Shown here piece by piece: positions 18,682 through 27,541 of a DNA stretch of 64,000 bases (position 1 is the stretch's first letter; each line of letters starts with the position of its first letter). The stretch comes from an uncultured Capnocytophaga sp. (GTDB lineage Bacteria > Bacteroidota > Bacteroidia > Flavobacteriales > Flavobacteriaceae). The notes below the pieces were generated by a model. That model was not told the DNA's origin and ran no database searches. It worked only from the letters and a program-made list of their open reading frames with translations. A program made the translations under genes and the position numbers. The stretch lies in the NCBI RefSeq assembly GCF_937936315.1, contig NZ_CALGWU010000063.1:33370-97369 (forward strand), given 5' to 3'.

Positions 18682-18713
18682 CAAAAATATAGGCTTTATC
18701 TCTAAATAACAAA
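18682..18713 (-). promoter_or_regulatory. Promoter of the small basic protein gene
   Basis: On the minus strand: TTTG (18713-18710), 20-bp spacer, TATTTTTG (18689-18682). It is a perfect match at both boxes but lies about 105 bp before the start codon. Confidence 0.7.
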
Positions 18714-18780
18714 TATTTTTAGAGTATTTTTCTAAAAATATTAGAGTGATAGTTTTAATATATTAATTCTCAAGATATAA

Positions 18781-18824
18781 AAAAACCTCCCCTTGCAAAA
18801 GATTTGCAAGGGGAGGTTTTTGTT
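18781..18824 (-). terminator. Terminator of the PIN toxin-antitoxin operon
   Basis: A 19-bp perfect stem (18781-18799 with 18803-18821), loop AGA, flanked by A-run and T-run, so it works in both directions. It lies 17 bp past the PIN gene stop. Confidence 0.9.
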
Positions 18825-18840
18825 TTAAAGAAGTGTTATT

Positions 18841-19287
18841 TTAGACACTCTTTTTATAACATTTAGCTTTAAGGTCTTTTGTTGTTACACATATATCGTA
18901 CCCCATTTCTTTTAACCCTTTAATAAGTTCAAAATCACAAGTCCATATTTTATGTCGTTTTTCAAGATGAAGAGCTATAAAAGGATAATCATCGGGGTCA
19001 ACAAACTGAGCTATCTCTTCAGCTTTGTCTAAATACTTTTGAGAAATATCATCTACTTTGAAAAAAGTAATGTTTTGAATAAATTCTTTTAGAAGAGCTG
19101 TTGCTTGTTTCTTAGTAAGATTATTATTTTTCATAATCTTAGGCAAATGTTCTTCTATTTCTTCTAAAAGGTAATCTGGAGCTATAAACTGAATTCTCTT
19201 CTTTTTGTCTTTCAAAATATTAGCGATTGCTCCATCAGGTTTATAAAAACAACTATAGATAATATTAGTATCTGAAATAACTATCAT
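18841..19287 (-). CDS. PIN-domain toxin (putative ribonuclease)
   Basis: A 148-residue PIN-fold protein; such toxins cleave RNA with a metal held by acidic residues. The expected acids are visible: Asp6 in VISDTNIIYS, Glu43/Glu44 in LLEEIEEHL, Asp97-Asp100 in FVDPDDYPFIALHL and Asp118 in WTCDFELIKGL. The start codon overlaps the stop of the upstream antitoxin gene by 4 bases (ATGA), which suggests translational coupling. A terminator closes the operon. Target RNA is unknown. Confidence 0.88.
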   Translation of the reverse strand: MIVISDTNIIYSCFYKPDGAIANILKDKKKRIQFIAPDYLLEEIEEHLPKIMKNNNLTKKQATALLKEFIQNITFFKVDDISQKYLDKAEEIAQFVDPDDYPFIALHLEKRHKIWTCDFELIKGLKEMGYDICVTTKDLKAKCYKKSV

Positions 19288-19550
19288 ATCGCTTGTTTTT
19301 CTTTCTTTTTAGCAAGATCCTCTCTCCAACGGCGTGCAATATTTCTGTTGGATTCTTTAGACATAGCCATTATTTCTTCACGGAATTTTATAGGAATACC
19401 ATACTCGTCTTCCTCAAGCTCCTCTGTAATAGGAGCTACTTCTTTAGGTTCTTTTATCTTGGTAACCTTTACAAAATCAAGACTTTTTGCATATTTTACA
19501 AAATTCATAGCTGTTGGGCTATCATTGGTAATGGTAAGGGTATAAGGCAT
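19284..19550 (-). CDS. Antitoxin of the PIN-domain toxin
   Basis: An 88-residue acidic-then-basic protein. The N-terminal part (YTLTITNDSPTAMNFVKYAKSL) is common in Bacteroidetes antitoxin-like proteins paired with PIN toxins. The C-terminal part (IMAMSKESNRNIARRWREDL) is the likely toxin-wrapping helix. It is the first gene of the operon, has its own promoter (19571-19600) and overlaps the toxin gene by 4 bases. As in other systems it probably represses its own promoter. The assignment rests mainly on gene order and size. Confidence 0.75.
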   Translation of the reverse strand: MPYTLTITNDSPTAMNFVKYAKSLDFVKVTKIKEPKEVAPITEELEEDEYGIPIKFREEIMAMSKESNRNIARRWREDLAKKKEKQAI

Positions 19551-19570
19551 AATATTCAGTATTTTTTTGG

Positions 19571-19600
19571 CAAATATACAATTATTTTTTTGATTAACAA
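19571..19600 (-). promoter_or_regulatory. Promoter of the PIN toxin-antitoxin operon
   Basis: On the minus strand: TTG (19600-19598), 19-bp spacer, TATATTTG (19578-19571), about 20 bp before the start. It overlaps the last codons of the upstream NAD(P)-binding protein gene. Confidence 0.7.
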
Positions 19601-20460
19601 TCTTTTATCGCTTCAAAATGCGCCTTTAATCGGTGTTTCCCTACCTTTAGAGGGGTTACTGAATCCATTGCCATTACAGTGAAAACAAACTCTACAGTAC
19701 CATAAGCGCTCTTTGGCATCAAATATTTGCCTATTTTCAAAATAAAACGTCGTAACCAGTCGGGTGAATAGGATATTTTCACAGGTTTGTGCAGCACTTC
19801 AAAAGCTAAACGCGCAATCTCGGTATGCGTAAAGACCTCAGCACCCCCTATATTCACTTCTTTTTCAGCACTTTCTAATTGTGCCACGCACACTTCGGCT
19901 AAATCTTCACCGTGAATGGGGTTCATTGCGTATTGTCCTTTGCCAAACAAACGCACTTTTCCCCCTTTTGCCATCTTTAAAAAGTTACCCATATCGCTGT
20001 AAAAACCGCTGGGTCGCACAATGCAATAGTCTATCCCACTGACTTTAAGAGCATCGACAAAGCGTTCTTTGGCAGCCCCAATGGCAATATACCGCATCAT
20101 TTCACCTTTGAATACCGATACGTACACAAATTTCTGCACGCCTTCGCGCAAAGCCTCATCGAGGAGGTTTTTGTTGGCTCCATAATCCACTTGTTCGCAG
20201 GTAAGTCCGTCCTTTTGTTGGGTAATTCCCACAGTTGAAATTACTTGGCTCACCCCTTTGCATACACCTTGTAAGGCTTGGGGTTGGGTTACTTCGGCTT
20301 CTACCACTTCCAATAGCGGGTGAGTGAGTAGGGCGGGTACTATTTTTGACTTATTGCGCACCACAATACGGGTAGGGTATTCTTTTTTTAGGAGCTCAGC
20401 CAGTATATACTGACCTAAATAGCCGGTTGCTCCTGCTAATAATATTTTTTCTGTTTTCAT
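19594..20460 (-). CDS. NAD(P)H-binding atypical SDR protein (NmrA-like), copy without SUKH
   Basis: A 288-residue atypical short-chain dehydrogenase/reductase fold. The nucleotide-binding motif GATGYLGQYI is at 10-19 and RIVVRNKSK marks the NADP-preferring end of strand two. The catalytic Tyr-x3-Lys is not evident, as is usual in the NmrA/HSCARG group that senses redox state or carries out special reductions. It is a tandem paralog of the next gene, nearly identical over the first 40 residues and similar to residue 283, but lacks its C-terminal extension. It lies 4 bp downstream of that gene in a three-gene operon with a CDP-alcohol phosphatidyltransferase, so a lipid-related role is possible. 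Confidence 0.85.
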   Translation of the reverse strand: MKTEKILLAGATGYLGQYILAELLKKEYPTRIVVRNKSKIVPALLTHPLLEVVEAEVTQPQALQGVCKGVSQVISTVGITQQKDGLTCEQVDYGANKNLLDEALREGVQKFVYVSVFKGEMMRYIAIGAAKERFVDALKVSGIDYCIVRPSGFYSDMGNFLKMAKGGKVRLFGKGQYAMNPIHGEDLAEVCVAQLESAEKEVNIGGAEVFTHTEIARLAFEVLHKPVKISYSPDWLRRFILKIGKYLMPKSAYGTVEFVFTVMAMDSVTPLKVGKHRLKAHFEAIKDC

Positions 20461-20464
20461 TGGG

Positions 20465-21796
20465 TTAATCTTCTTCTGCTAAGTCTAAAAAGTCTTCAAA
20501 ATATTCCTCAAAGGAATCAAATATAGGCGTAGGTTCGTCGATTTCAAAGTCCCCCTTATCATTGTAATAAACCTCTGCTTCGAAGACCTCAGCATCTTTC
20601 AGGCGTACCCCATTAGAAACTTTATATAAGGTTAGGAACTCGTCCACCTCGTAATCTAGTACGATAAAATCCTCTGAGAGATGTAAATCGTCTCTTAGTT
20701 GTTTAGTTAGTTCCACAACAGGATAAGATATGGAGTCTTTTTCTTTGTAAATACCATTGATATAGACATCTCCATAATTACACGACCCACATTCTGAAAG
20801 AAAATTTACATATACTTCAGGAAGCAAGATGCCCAATTCCTCTTCTATATGCTTAATTTCTTCAGCATTAGCCCCTAGAGAATACTCAAATTCTCCACTC
20901 TGTTTTAATCGTTTTAGATAATATCTATCAGCTGATGAATTTATAGATTCAAAAAACGCCTTTAACCGATGTTTGCCTACTTGCATAGGAGCTACAACAT
21001 CCATCGCCATAGTGGTAAGGAAAAATTCTATAGCACCATAGATACTTTTAGGGAGGAGGTATTTGCCCATTTTTAGGATCAAACGCCGTACCCAATCAGG
21101 CAAATAACTTATATTGGCAGGTTTATGAAGTACCTCAAAAGCCAAACAAGCAATCTCCGTTTGTGTAAAAATCTCAGCTCCTCCTACATTGACTTCCCGT
21201 TCGTAACGCTCCAATTGGGCGACACAGACCTCAGCCAAGTCTTCCCCATGAATGGGATTCATGGCATATTGTCCTTTGCCAAATAGGTGTATTATGTCCT
21301 TCTTATCCATTTTGAAAAATAGAGTCATATAACTATAGAAAACGCTGGGGCGTATGATACAATAGTCTAATCCACTAGCCTTAAGAGCATCAACAAAACG
21401 TTCTTTAGCGGCTCCAATGGCTATATGTCGCATGGCTTCTCCTTTGAATACGGATACATATATGAACTTACGTACTCCTTCGCGTAAGGCTTCATCAAGT
21501 AGGTTCTTGTTGGCTTGAAAGTCTACCTGCTCATAGGTAAGTCCATCTTTTTGGCGGGTAATCCCTACGGTTGAAATCACCTTATGCACCCCTTTACATA
21601 CTCCTTGTAGGGTGTCAGGCTGGGTTACTTCGGCTTCTACGACTTCCAATAGCGGGTGCGTGAGTAGGGCGGGTGCTATTTTTGCCTTATTGCGCACCAC
21701 AATACGGGTAGGGTATTCTTTTTTTAGGAGCTCAGCCAATATATACTGACCTAAATAGCCGGTCGCTCCTGCTAATAATATTTTCTCTGTTTTCAT
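20465..21796 (-). CDS. NAD(P)H-binding SDR protein fused to a C-terminal SUKH (SMI1/KNR4) domain
   Basis: 443 residues. Positions 1-285 are a paralog of the downstream SDR gene (GATGYLGQYI, GKGQYAMNPIHGEDLAEV, KVGKHRLKA-type ending). Positions about 295-443 are a SUKH domain: NAEEIKHIEEELGILLPEVY, FLSECGSCNYGDVYINGI, DFIVLDYEVDEFL, and an acidic tail. SUKH domains are best known as immunity proteins against polymorphic toxins and as intracellular protein-interaction modules. The fusion boundary falls exactly where the paralog ends, so the chimera probably arose by tandem duplication followed by joining to a SUKH gene. I do not know another example. The gene is 3 bp from the phosphatidyltransferase gene upstream. 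Confidence 0.85.
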   Translation of the reverse strand: MKTEKILLAGATGYLGQYILAELLKKEYPTRIVVRNKAKIAPALLTHPLLEVVEAEVTQPDTLQGVCKGVHKVISTVGITRQKDGLTYEQVDFQANKNLLDEALREGVRKFIYVSVFKGEAMRHIAIGAAKERFVDALKASGLDYCIIRPSVFYSYMTLFFKMDKKDIIHLFGKGQYAMNPIHGEDLAEVCVAQLERYEREVNVGGAEIFTQTEIACLAFEVLHKPANISYLPDWVRRLILKMGKYLLPKSIYGAIEFFLTTMAMDVVAPMQVGKHRLKAFFESINSSADRYYLKRLKQSGEFEYSLGANAEEIKHIEEELGILLPEVYVNFLSECGSCNYGDVYINGIYKEKDSISYPVVELTKQLRDDLHLSEDFIVLDYEVDEFLTLYKVSNGVRLKDAEVFEAEVYYNDKGDFEIDEPTPIFDSFEEYFEDFLDLAEED

Positions 21797-21799
21797 TTG

Positions 21800-22414
21800 T
21801 TAATTAAACAACTTGTGTTTCTTAATTTCTTTTCCTTTTCTCAGCAGATAAGCGTGGTAGCTACTCGGGATATCGTTCTGCCATTTGGGTAGTAACAAAA
21901 TGATAAGAATGACGTCCAATTGCAAGAAAAGTCCCCAATAGACCGCCAAGGGCAAGGGGAAACCTCCGTAACCAAAGCCGATGAGCGAGATAAAAGCTAC
22001 TAATAAGCATACGCCCCACAGTTTGGAAAGAAAAGCGTGTGTACAAGTTTCTTTGCCAAATCGCCAAAAACTCACCCCATAGCAGAGTCCTTCCATTACA
22101 AAAAGGGCAATAATTTCATACCGATAGGCTGCTATCAAAGTGGGGTTGAGATGATAACAAGCCACGCCCACGCACAGCCAGAATATCAAATCTGTTTGGC
22201 TATCCATTCGCCGCATTGCCACAGTGCAGACCCCCATATAGCGCGCAATAATCCCATCGAAGATATCCGACAATAGTCCTAAAACGATAAAAACTACTAT
22301 CCATAGCCTTGCGGTGGGTTCTTCTGCCTTATACGCCACCCACAGAATAGTAGGGGCTAACAAAAACCGAAATAATATCAGTAGGTAGGGGGATTTTTTT
22401 AATAGTGTTTTCAT
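21800..22414 (-). CDS. CDP-alcohol phosphatidyltransferase family protein
   Basis: A 204-residue integral membrane enzyme of the family that joins CDP-diacylglycerol or a CDP-alcohol to a second alcohol. About six membrane helices are visible. The family signature is at 50-75: SDIFDGIIAR (Asp50, Asp53, Gly54, Ala57-Arg58), with Asp71 and Asp75 in RRMDSQTD. The second conserved glycine, expected eight residues after AR, is Met67, which is unusual. The substrate cannot be told from sequence. It is first in an operon with two NAD(P)-binding proteins. Confidence 0.85.
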   Translation of the reverse strand: MKTLLKKSPYLLILFRFLLAPTILWVAYKAEEPTARLWIVVFIVLGLLSDIFDGIIARYMGVCTVAMRRMDSQTDLIFWLCVGVACYHLNPTLIAAYRYEIIALFVMEGLCYGVSFWRFGKETCTHAFLSKLWGVCLLVAFISLIGFGYGGFPLPLAVYWGLFLQLDVILIILLLPKWQNDIPSSYHAYLLRKGKEIKKHKLFN

Positions 22415-22481
22415 TATTCAAATACGATTTTGCCAATAGAAATCTTTTGTATTAGTATGTTGCATTTTTAAATATTACCCT

Positions 22482-22802
22482 TTACCATAGACTTGTTTTG
22501 TATTTTTCTTTATAAAAAGTATTGAATAAGACGAAAAACTCATCCAAAGCCTTTTCTTCAGTTTCAAATTTATAATAAAGGATATCAGCCCAGCCTCCAC
22601 TACCTCCTACTTTATATTTTTCTTGTAGCCATTCATAAAATTCTGTGTACAAGACTTGCTCTTTTGCTTCTTCTTTGATATATTCTTCTATATCACGGTA
22701 ACACCATCCATCAATAAATACCTCAAGGCTGAATATACTATGTTTTCTAATGAACAGTTCAGGAATAGGTTTGATAAGTTTTATAAGATCTATAATAGTC
22801 AT
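22482..22802 (-). CDS. Small acidic immunity-like protein
   Basis: 106 residues, cytoplasmic and acidic with many aromatic residues (DGWCYRDIEEYIKEEA, FYEWLQEKYKVGGSGGWADI). I do not recognise the family. Size, acidity, aromatic content and position beside a SUKH domain and another small acidic gene recall immunity proteins of polymorphic toxins. AT-rich codon use suggests lateral acquisition. Confidence 0.6.
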   Translation of the reverse strand: MTIIDLIKLIKPIPELFIRKHSIFSLEVFIDGWCYRDIEEYIKEEAKEQVLYTEFYEWLQEKYKVGGSGGWADILYYKFETEEKALDEFFVLFNTFYKEKYKTSLW

Positions 22803-22884
22803 ATTGAAAATAGTTTTTGTTTCTGTGTGTTATATTAGGTATAAAGTCTAAAGGATTTCTCTCACTGACTCGCACCAGCATACA

Positions 22885-23163
22885 TTACTCATCTGATATG
22901 TGCTTCATTCCTTTTTTATCAATTTTACAACACCATTTCACTTGTTTATAAAGTGGATTGATGCATTCTGTAACAAAACCACTTGCAACAATATCATCTC
23001 TATTATTTTGTTCATCATAATCAGGCTCAAAAATATCTATTTCTAAACCTTCTTTTAATAAAATTTCATTACCTTCATTATCTATTATCATATCTGATTG
23101 AGATAACAATATTTTGAAGTCATTAATTATTTCATTAAAGTTTACTTCTATTTTTGGTTTCAT
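22885..23163 (-). CDS. Small acidic hypothetical protein
   Basis: A 92-residue acidic protein (KEGLEIDIFEPDYDEQNNRDD, Cys residues in VTECINPLYKQVKWCCKI). No family recognised. It is AT-rich like the preceding gene and may belong to the same immunity-like group. The start is the ATG at 23163. Confidence 0.55.
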   Translation of the reverse strand: MKPKIEVNFNEIINDFKILLSQSDMIIDNEGNEILLKEGLEIDIFEPDYDEQNNRDDIVASGFVTECINPLYKQVKWCCKIDKKGMKHISDE

Positions 23164-23508
23164 ATTACTTATTTTTTATACATCTTTATCTTTTAAGTCC
23201 AAGATAAAAATGTTGCTTATTTCCTTCGCTAGCGCGAGCTAAAGTGTAAATTTGTAATAGAGCTACAAGCTCTTGGGATGATAGGCACGAGCTAAAGTCG
23301 CTGAGTCCCTGCAAGCGAGTATGTGACTCGCGCCAGTGGGGGTACAACTTAAATTGCAACTCACATTAAATGAATACGCAAATATACTAAAATTTAAATC
23401 ATTTCAGCTAAATATTTGCCATAAAATAGATAAAAATCTACCTAAGAAAGTTAGATCAGCGGCATAATTTTTGATAATATTTTACAGATTTTTAATTTTA
23501 TTTAACTA
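23164..23508. other. 345-bp intergenic region with short palindromes
   Basis: No ORF. The centre (23225-23345) is richer in GC than the flanks and holds small inverted repeats: GAGCTACAAGCTC, CGAGTATGTGACTCG and two copies of GAGCTAAAGT. GTGACTCGCGCCAG resembles CTGACTCGCACCAG at 22864-22877. The sequence looks like a decayed copy of the intergenic repeat family. The last 100 bp is AT-rich leader of the peroxiredoxin gene; no perfect TAnnTTTG was found there. Confidence 0.5.
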
Positions 23509-24105
23509 ATGAAAATACTTAAAACACTATTATTTGCTGTCCTATTGACAGTAGTGCCTATTTATGGGCAAGATGCTTCCAAAGCACTAAAAGTAGGCGA
23601 TAAAGCACCTAATTTTACACTTAAAAATGCTTTAGGCAAAAAAGTAAAACTCTCTGCTTTGTTAAAAAAAGGAAATGTGGTACTTACTTGGTATCGCGGC
23701 GGTTGGTGTCCGTACTGCAATCGTGCGTTACAAAGCTGGCAAGAAGCCTTACCCGAACTCAAAGCTCAAGGGGCTATTTTTATAGCTTTAACCCCTGAAC
23801 TTCCTGATTATAGCTTATCAACCAAAGAAAAACATCACTTGCAATTTGAAGTTCTGACGGACCTTAATAATGAGGTTGCGCGTTCTTACGGATTGGTTTT
23901 CACTTTAGATGAAGCCACTGCCACTCGCTATGAGCAAGGTTTTGGTTTATCAGTTTATAATGGTAATCATTTGAACCAACTACCTATGCCTGCTACTTAC
24001 ATTATTGATCAAAAAGGGGTGATACAATATGCTTTTGTCAATCCCGATTACACCCAAAGAGCTAATCCTGAAGAGGTTATTAAAAAGTTAAAGGAAATGA
24101 AGTAA
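23509..24105 (+). CDS. Exported peroxiredoxin / AhpC-TSA family protein
   Basis: 198 residues with a signal peptide (1-20, ending PIYGQ), so it acts in the periplasm. It has a thioredoxin fold with the family opening VGDKAPNFTLKN and the active-site segment LTWYRGGWCPYCNR (Cys67 peroxidatic by position, Cys70 three residues on). PMPATYIIDQKGVIQYAFV is the usual cis-Pro region. It should reduce peroxides or act as a thiol oxidoreductase. A CxxC active site is closer to the PRX-like2 branch than to classical 2-Cys enzymes. It converges on the CPBP gene with a 10-bp gap. Confidence 0.9.
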   Translation: MKILKTLLFAVLLTVVPIYGQDASKALKVGDKAPNFTLKNALGKKVKLSALLKKGNVVLTWYRGGWCPYCNRALQSWQEALPELKAQGAIFIALTPELPDYSLSTKEKHHLQFEVLTDLNNEVARSYGLVFTLDEATATRYEQGFGLSVYNGNHLNQLPMPATYIIDQKGVIQYAFVNPDYTQRANPEEVIKKLKEMK

Positions 24106-24115
24106 ACAAAAATCT

Positions 24116-24922
24116 TCACTCTTTACTAAAAAACAATCGTCTCTCTTTCACTAATATATAGCCCATCAGTAGGGCGAACAAGCCTGTTTGTATCAGTTTG
24201 CTATCGGGGTGGGTGGCGAAGATTTCGTTGGAAATATTGGCTACCAAATGGAATAATATGGCTACCAGCACGTTGCGCCCCGATTTGTAATACAGCCAGT
24301 TGATGATAAACACAAAGGCAAACAGACTTACGAAAAAGTTGGCTGTATAGAGCCACCCTTCCGCTTGTATGTTGCTTTGGTAGTAGTCTTTTATGAAGAA
24401 CAAGGGCAAATGCCACAACCCCCAATACACGGTAAAGATGAGCGATGAGGTGAACAAGCTCCACCTACTGCGCAAGGCATCAGTGCCGTAAGTATGCCAA
24501 GCCAATTCTTCGACCACTGGCGCCAAACAAAGTACAAACCAAGCGTTGAAAGGTGCTGAACTAAAACTGGGTTGCCCTGAAATGTAAAACTGGTCGAGAC
24601 TATGCCCTAAGTCCAATGAAAGTAGCTGTGCCACCACAATGGAAAGGGGTGGAAACAAGAGGGTAATCCAAAAATAGCGGTTGGTGAGCAATTTTTTGCC
24701 TACAAAACGCCCTTTGAGGTCGGATAAGAGCTCTTTATTGCGTGTAAATAGGTAGGTAGCCACTCCCATAGGCGCTAACAAGCCTGCTAACTCAAAAAAG
24801 CCTGTCCAAAAAACATTAGGCGCTTTTGGTTGGTGACTCCAATAAGCCACCACAAACCACAATACCCAAGGAATCACAAGGGAAAGGATGAAAAACAAAA
24901 TAGGGTGATTATATTTTTTCAT
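24116..24922 (-). CDS. CPBP family intramembrane glutamic protease
   Basis: A 268-residue membrane protein with about eight helices. The CPBP (Rce1/Abi-like) motifs are present: CLAPVVEELAWHTYGTDAL holds the catalytic Glu-Glu pair, although the usual Arg of EExxxR is His. TVYWGLWHLPLFF supplies the second-motif His, and AILFHLVANIS the third. Members cleave membrane-embedded substrates or prenylated peptides and in bacteria are often linked to bacteriocin self-immunity. No neighbouring substrate is evident. Confidence 0.85.
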   Translation of the reverse strand: MKKYNHPILFFILSLVIPWVLWFVVAYWSHQPKAPNVFWTGFFELAGLLAPMGVATYLFTRNKELLSDLKGRFVGKKLLTNRYFWITLLFPPLSIVVAQLLSLDLGHSLDQFYISGQPSFSSAPFNAWFVLCLAPVVEELAWHTYGTDALRSRWSLFTSSLIFTVYWGLWHLPLFFIKDYYQSNIQAEGWLYTANFFVSLFAFVFIINWLYYKSGRNVLVAILFHLVANISNEIFATHPDSKLIQTGLFALLMGYILVKERRLFFSKE

Positions 24923-24970
24923 AAGTAAAAAGTGAATAATGAATAGTGAAAAGTGCCTGTGCGGCTCGCA

Positions 24971-27310
24971 CTAGAATTCTATTTTATAACTGATATTTGG
25001 TATGATAAGGGTAGCTTTGCTGAGCTCTATCTGTCCGGTTTGGTAATTGTAATTATGGTCGATATAGATAGGCGCTCCGAGTACATTCTTCATTTGGAAA
25101 GAGAACACGCTACTGCTCTTGCGGTGGTTGATGCGGTAATTCACAGTAAGGTCGGCGTAGGTAAGGGTGCTGAATTGCTCACTAAAAGCCCGACTTTCAT
25201 CGTATATCACGCGTTTTTGGGCTACCGATTGGCTTTCTAAAATCGGACTGTAACGCTCACCTCCGGTTACACTCACACGCGCATTCACATCAAGCACCTT
25301 GCGGTTATTGGCAAAATAGAACTCTTTACCAAAAAGGGCATTCAGCACAAAACCTTTGTTATAGCGCGTATTACGCCACACATTATCCCCCGCTTTATAT
25401 TCGGATTTGAAGATAGAACCCGTGATAAGGTAATAATAATTATCAGCCAAAAAGCGCTCCAAAGTAAGGTCGATACCATAATTGCGTCCTTTGGTATTAT
25501 TCACGAGTGCTTTGTTGAGATACAACGCTCGTCGCAAATTGATAAGCGAGTAGCTGGTACCCTCTTCCCCTGGGATATTCCACAGATATTGATAATAGGC
25601 TTCGGCTTTGAAACGCAATTTATCGGTAAGTATCCAGTCGTAGCCTAACACAAAATGATGTGCATCGCTCAGCTTCAAATCCTTATTCACAGCTACACCC
25701 CCTACTTCTATCATATACACATTCAAATCTTCGGGCTGAGAGTGTTTGCCATAACCGAAACTCAAACTGTGTTTGTCGGAAAGTTTCCAAGCCAATCCTG
25801 CCCTACTTTCAAGAGAAAGTTCTTTATTCAAACCAAAATAGTGAGTGCGCAACCCTACGTTAGCCAAAAGTGAAGGTGATAGCTGGTATTTGAGTTGGGC
25901 ATAGCCTTCGGTAAGATGTGTATTGCCTACCGAATTGACGATACGCGCATAAGTGGAAGGGACATAATCCTATGCAGCGCTGAGGTTATACTTGTAGAAA
26001 AGTTGTTTAGATGAAATCCCTACTTTTAAAGTAGCCAAAGGAGAGAGTTTATGAGTGAGCGAGGTCGCCAAAGTGAGTGTTCCGTTTTGTTTTTTAAGTC
26101 GGCTGTCGGGGGTGAATACTGAAGCGTCATCTGAAAGGTAATCGGTGCTAATACGGTCGTCAGTGCCCGAAAAAGCGAGGTGTGATTCTACAAAACTGCG
26201 CTCGCCAGCGGTGATTTGGTGGTGCAAACCCACAGTGCCCACGTAAGTTTCCCAATTGTTATTTATGCGGTCAATATCAGTTTTCCAGTCGGCAGGAGCC
26301 TTTAAAGCATCTTTATGAGTGTTGTCAATCCCCCCGATACCCCAAAGAGAGAATGTACCTGCTTTTTCAGTAGGGAAATTCAATTTAAAGGAAAGGTCTT
26401 GGTACTTAATACGCTGACCGGTTTTGTTGATTTTCAAATCGCTGAGTAATCCCAAAGTAGAATAGCGATAGTTGAAGAGATAAGAAGAACCTTTGGCACG
26501 TGAAAGCGGACCTTCGGAAGCAAAATCGAGTCCTAATACGCCCACTTGTGCCGTATGCTCGTAGCGGGAAGTGTTACCAGTGCGCATTTTCACATCAAAA
26601 ACAGCTGCGAGCGCATTGCCATACTCGGCAGGGAAAGCCCCTGTAAGAAAATCGGAATTGCCAATCACCTGATTGCTAAAAAGCGTCACCAGTCCGCCCC
26701 CGATGACGTTCCCCCCAGAAAAATGCTGAGGTGAAGGGATTTCCACACCTTCCAATCGCCATTGCACGCCTTGCGGAGCATTACCGCGCACGACAATAGA
26801 GTTGTCCTGCAAATTACCGGTAGAGACCCCCGCAAAGGCAGAAGCCAAACGCGCAGGGTCACTAAGTCCGCCAGCATAACGCTGTGTTTCCTCTACCGAA
26901 AAGGTACGGGCACTCACGGTAGCCATTGCATTGAGGGCTTTCTCCTTGCGGATACCCGCTACTACCTCCACGCCTTCAAGCTCAGTGGCAGCTTCTTTCA
27001 GAGCAATACTAAGCACTACTTCTTTGGCTGAAGTAATGAGCAGTTCGGGAATCACGCGGCTCTCATAGCCTATATAAGAAATTTCCAAACTCACCCTTCC
27101 TAAGGGGAGGTTAGTAATCGAAAAATTTCCCGCCTCATCGGTAGTTGTACCGATAACTGGCTGAGAGTTTTGCACCACTATGGTAGCCCCTATGAGTGGT
27201 TCGTGAGTACTTTGGTCATAAATAGTACCCCTAAGTGTTTGGGTAATATCTTGTGCAGGTGCTACGAGCGGAAGCACCAAAAAAAGAGCGATGTTCAAAA
27301 AGGTTTTCAT
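24971..27310 (-). pseudogene. TonB-dependent receptor interrupted by one in-frame TAG codon
   Basis: Two ORFs, 25970-27310 (446 codons) and 24971-25867, lie in the same frame. The 105 bp between the stop and the second ORF translate without interruption after the TAG at 25970-25972. Without that stop the product would be 779 residues: signal peptide (1-19), carboxypeptidase-regulatory domain (LRGTIYDQSTHEPLIGATI), plug (VRGNAPQGVQWRLEGVEIP) and barrel ending in the aromatic residue of SYKIEF. The codon context allows a CAG-to-TAG transition. The second ORF has only a TTG as start and no signal peptide, so the gene is likely inactive in this strain, unless the stop is suppressed or is a sequence error. 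Substrate unknown. Confidence 0.85.
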
Positions 27311-27336
27311 TGCGTAATACTTTTAAAATTCTGGGG

Positions 27337-27344
27337 CAAAAGTA
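27337..27344 (-). promoter_or_regulatory. -7 element of the broken TonB receptor gene
   Basis: TACTTTTG on the minus strand, 27 bp before the ATG. The -33 box is unclear. Confidence 0.5.
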
Positions 27345-27541
27345 CAGCGCAAAATGAAGTGCATCGCCCAAGCGTGAGGGAATGGACGTAATTGTAATGA
27401 ACAATTGATAATTGACAATTGACAAATGGTAGTGACGCAAGGGGTTAGGGAAGTTTTGTTCGTGGGAAGAATTGTGCGGGGTGTACAAGTCTGAAGTAGT
27501 GAAAAGAGGGGGTAGCGTGAGGAAATGGACGCTTTTTTTAT

